From the NCBI GenBank assembly GCA_012976225.1, contig JAAVVG010000020.1:186001-250000 (forward strand): DNA of 64,000 bases. The letters are read 5' to 3'. This document shows, piece after piece, positions 61,307-64,000 of this stretch. A program made the position numbers and the translations under genes. Numbering within the stretch: position 1 is the stretch's first letter; each line of letters starts with the position of its first letter. The notes under the pieces are model-generated. The model searched no databases. It was given only the letters and a program-made list of their open reading frames with translations, and was not told the DNA's origin. Origin of the DNA: Golubevia sp. BC0850 (lineage: Eukaryota; Basidiomycota; Exobasidiomycetes; Golubeviales; Golubeviaceae).

Positions 61307-62465
61307 CTACTCTAGTTCCGCTGGCTCGCTCATCTTGACTGCCTCGACGACTGAGGGTAGATCGGGTTGGGTTTGGAAGAAGAGGGAAAAGTTAGGCTTA
61401 GAAATCAGTCAAGTGGCTCTTTGAGTACGCCTCCCTAGATTGGGATGACACTACTGAAATCGGACGTATTTCCTGCCAGCAGAAGGATGATGAAGTAGCA
61501 ATCGGAACTCACAAGCTTTGTAATCGAAATTCCTACCTCCTCTATCCATGAAAGGTCCTGAAAGTAGTCTATCGATCTGTAGACAGATCCATACACATCA
61601 TTGAACAAGATAGATGAGAGGAAGAAAGGTTAACATTTAGTATCTCCAATCTTGGGATAGAGAAGGAAGGAGATGCAACTTACCTCTTCATCTGATAGCC
61701 TATCTCCAACTTCTGATAACCAGTATCTCAATTCTCCAGCATCTATCACTCCATCATCTCTTTCATCAAAGCATTCGAAGGCTTCTATGAGGTCTGTAGC
61801 TTCGTCGAGCTGAAGGAGGGGCAAGATAAGAGGGTAGAGGGTTAGAATAGGAGGTCTCCTTTTCGAAGATATTCTCGAACGAGTTTTGAACCTCTAATGA
61901 TCCCAGTCCTTTTGAACTGATATATTGTCAAATCCAACCCTCATATCCAATGGAAGTTCATCATCTACCCCTTGACTTGTCTCCATCTCCATGCAGGTGT
62001 TGTTTCCAACCATCTCATCCGCTCCCTGTCTGTCTCCTCCTTCTCCTCAGATCCTTCTTCCAAACTCACCTCTGCCAGATGTTCTCCAAACATAGTCAAG
62101 AACTGAGTGAAATTGATCATTCCACCATCATTCAAAGCGGTTTCCATAAACTTATCAACGTCATTCTTTCCCTTAATCTGTTGTTGTCCAAGATTTCCAA
62201 GCATGATTTCCAAATCTTTTGCACTGATTAGACCATCCGAGTCTGAATCTAACATGTTGAAAGCTTCCTTGAAACCACCGATTTGTTTGGTTGAGAAAGT
62301 GTTGTAAACTCCTGAAGCTTGTCTTGGATGATTGCTAGCTTTGTTTCTGGCTCTAGCTCGGCTTTGTGAAGCTGCGGCTGCAGATGAAGATGGATGAAGT
62401 AAAGATGGAATTCCATTACCTGTACTGTTGGAAGATGATCCTGGTTTGGGAAGTGGTTGAGACAT
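61307..62465 (-). CDS. Myosin II regulatory light chain (Rlc1-like)
   Basis: Exons 62070-62465, 61684-61809, 61513-61576 and 61307-61350 join in phase to 209 aa. A basic, Ser/Ala-rich N-terminus of about 55 residues has RQASG and STKQI, plausible phosphorylation sites. The first EF-hand FNMLDSDSDGLISAKDLEIM has a full set of ligands (D-D-D-G-I-D-like). The second and third are degenerate, and FDERDDGVIDAGELRYWL is the EF-hand-like loop of the second lobe. The C-terminus FDYKAFVEAVKM matches regulatory light chains. It binds an IQ motif of myosin II heavy chain and tunes contractile-ring activity. The final exon is 44 nt and the last intron 162 nt. Confidence 0.9.
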
Positions 62466-62654
62466 GGTGGTGGGTGGTGGTTAAGGGGAGTAAAGGCAAG
62501 CAAGCACCTTCACATTTCGACCTCCTTCAGCTTCAGCTTGGTCCTCAAGATTCTGTCTCTTTGCCTCCTATCTAGAAGGTTGTTGAGCTCGGACTTGATC
62601 CCCAGATCAAGTCAGCCTGCCAATAGATCGTTTCATCTTCCAATTTCCAGAAGA
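62466..62654. promoter_or_regulatory. Divergent promoter, light chain and REX2 genes
   Basis: 189 bp between start codons; no TATA box recognised. Confidence 0.5.
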
Positions 62655-63909
62655 ATGGCCAGCAAGATTCCAAGTTCAAGTGTCATCCCCCCTCCGCCTG
62701 CAGACAGACAGCTCTACTTCAAAGATGGCCCTTTGGTTTGGATAGATTGCGAGTAAGTTCAATCTGCCTTCAATTCCTTTCAAGGCCTTGGCGGTTCAAT
62801 CAAGCTAAGCTTCATCCTCTCTCTCTCTCGACGAACAAACTTCAGGATGACTGGATTAGATTCTGAAAAAGAAAGAATCTTGGAAGTCGCTTGTATCATC
62901 ACTGATGCTCAGTTGCAGCCTTTGGATGAAGGCGTCTCCTATGTCATTTCAACTTCTAAAGAGGTTTTAGATGGGATGGGGGAATGGTGAGTGATATTGC
63001 ATCTCTGGGAAGATCCGACGATGATTTGGCTGACGAGACTATTTCTTCTCCTCTTTCTGTCTGGTCAATCGTTTATGACCTTTCTAGGTGTGTGAGTTCT
63101 GACTCGATTAGAAGGGAAAGAACAAGCTGCATCATGAAGAATATTCGACAACTGACTTCCTCTCTGTGTCTTGACCCTTCCACCCACCAGGTTAATCAAC
63201 ACAAATCGGTATGTCTGAAACAAATAGACCTTCTTTATCAGCCATATCAACTACGACTTAGGCGTTGATGATTGACTCGACTTCTTTCCCTCGATTCTTC
63301 CTCTCAGTCAGGTCTGACTGCCGCTTGCCTCTCATTGGAAGCCTCTCGCTCTCACGCCGATGTCAGAGCAGCCATATTAGCTTACGTTAGAGGTGAGAGC
63401 TTAGACGAACGTCCGACTGTTGAGGCGTCCAAGTTCTTCCACCAGATCTAACCCTCTGCTCGCTTCTCTCTTGCTCTTCTTCTTTTTCAGATAGGGTTCC
63501 TTCGCGCATGTCGGCTTGTCTGGCTGGGAATAGCATTCATGCAGATAAGACCTTCTTAGTCAAAGAGATGCCTGAAGTAAGTCCGTGAACCTTTGGCACT
63601 CTCTCGACTTCCGATGAATGAGTTTGTCTCTGATGACTTCTTGTTCTTCTCAAATTCCTACCATATCTGCCCGCCTTTCTCTCCTTATCCTCTCTCTTCT
63701 CTCAGCTGATTGACCACCTACACTATCGTCTAGTCGATGTCTCTACCATCAAGGAATTAGTCCGCAGATTTTATGGAGGTGACAAGGAAAACTTCTGGAA
63801 CAAGGGAAAAGGGAGTCACAGAGCTTTAGATGACATAAGAGACTCGATTGAGGAGCTTAAGTTCTACAAAGAGAACTACTTCAAAGACAAGAAGGAGATT
63901 GGAAAATGA
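62655..63909 (+). CDS. REX2: Oligoribonuclease (REX2/REXO2)
   Basis: Seven exons fit in phase: 62655-62752, 62846-62986, 63088-63091 (4 nt), 63191-63208, 63308-63392, 63491-63576 and 63706-63909; 211 aa, a usual length. DEDDh exonuclease motifs: DCEMTGLD near residue 32 (Exo I, D-x-E), [13 protein letters not shown] (Exo II region), and [18 protein letters not shown] (Exo III, H-x4-D). The EWCVNQHKS block that follows the first exonuclease motif is made by splicing the 4-nt exon GTGT between exons 2 and 4; without it the frame is lost. The enzyme degrades 2-5-nt RNAs to mononucleotides, in mitochondria and cytosol. The N-terminus is short and not strongly presequence-like. Confidence 0.94.
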
Positions 63910-64000
63910 GGGTGCGGTTGACATTTGCCGACGTGGAAAAAGAAATGGTGAAGTTGATTTTCATCCTGAAGACCGGAATGATAACAGGGGGAGTGAAATG

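Overview
The window is nuclear DNA of a fungus, most probably a basidiomycete. Genes are dense and intron-rich, with short introns (mostly 50-120 nt) that usually begin GTGAGT or GTAAGT. TATA boxes are common, histones H3 and H4 are divergently paired, and many proteins have fungal architectures: a TRK potassium transporter with a huge cytoplasmic loop, PalI/SUR7, Kre9-like GPI proteins, IQGAP, and Kex2-type peptide precursors. The moderate GC content and heavy splicing suggest a basidiomycete yeast or Pucciniomycotina-like lineage, but the sequence alone does not fix this. I saw no rRNA, tRNA, CRISPR, retroelement or DNA transposon. Exon joins were made by hand from splice consensus and reading-frame phase; where several phases agree in series the model is strong, and doubts are stated.

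Layout. 0-3 kb: two divergent secreted-protein genes, one a Kex2-type peptide precursor cut by the window edge and one a four-cysteine small secreted protein, separated by 1.6 kb of regulatory-looking DNA. 4.5-6.7 kb: a Q-rich, disordered regulator-like protein. 9.2-10.6 kb: histones H3 and H4 around a shared 339-bp promoter. 11-15.4 kb: a small cysteine-containing protein, mitoribosomal protein uS2m and a Gdt1-type cation transporter. 16.4-21 kb: TRK potassium transporter. 21.7-23.5 kb: Kre9-like GPI-anchored wall protein. 24.3-26.9 kb: MFS transporter. 27.5-31.8 kb: an unresolved small membrane protein, the tiny OST4 gene (50 aa) and a PalI/SUR7 membrane protein. 32.9-35.2 kb: a tandem pair of unknown paralogs, one decayed and one with a frame break. 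35.6-37.4 kb: MCT-type MFS transporter. 38.2-40 kb: F-box/LRR gene with an in-frame stop. 40.1-48.8 kb: GCN1. 49.2-50.2 kb: secreted ricin-B-like protein. 50.7-54.3 kb: EMC3 and an RRM protein, divergent. 55.1-62.5 kb: IQGAP followed upstream by the myosin regulatory light chain, both contractile-ring proteins. 62.7-63.9 kb: oligoribonuclease REX2.

Themes. Four gene pairs share short divergent promoters (H3/H4, F-box/GCN1, EMC3/RRM, RLC/REX2). ER proteins (OST4, EMC3), Golgi or vacuolar ion handling (Gdt1), plasma-membrane transport and sensing (TRK, PalI, two MFS) and secreted or wall proteins are well represented. The most distinctive sequence-level signals are extremely small exons (4, 7, 8, 8, 11 and 11 nt), a Kex2-cleaved repeat precursor, a cluster of TATGTACA motifs, and unusually long introns in two otherwise compact genes.
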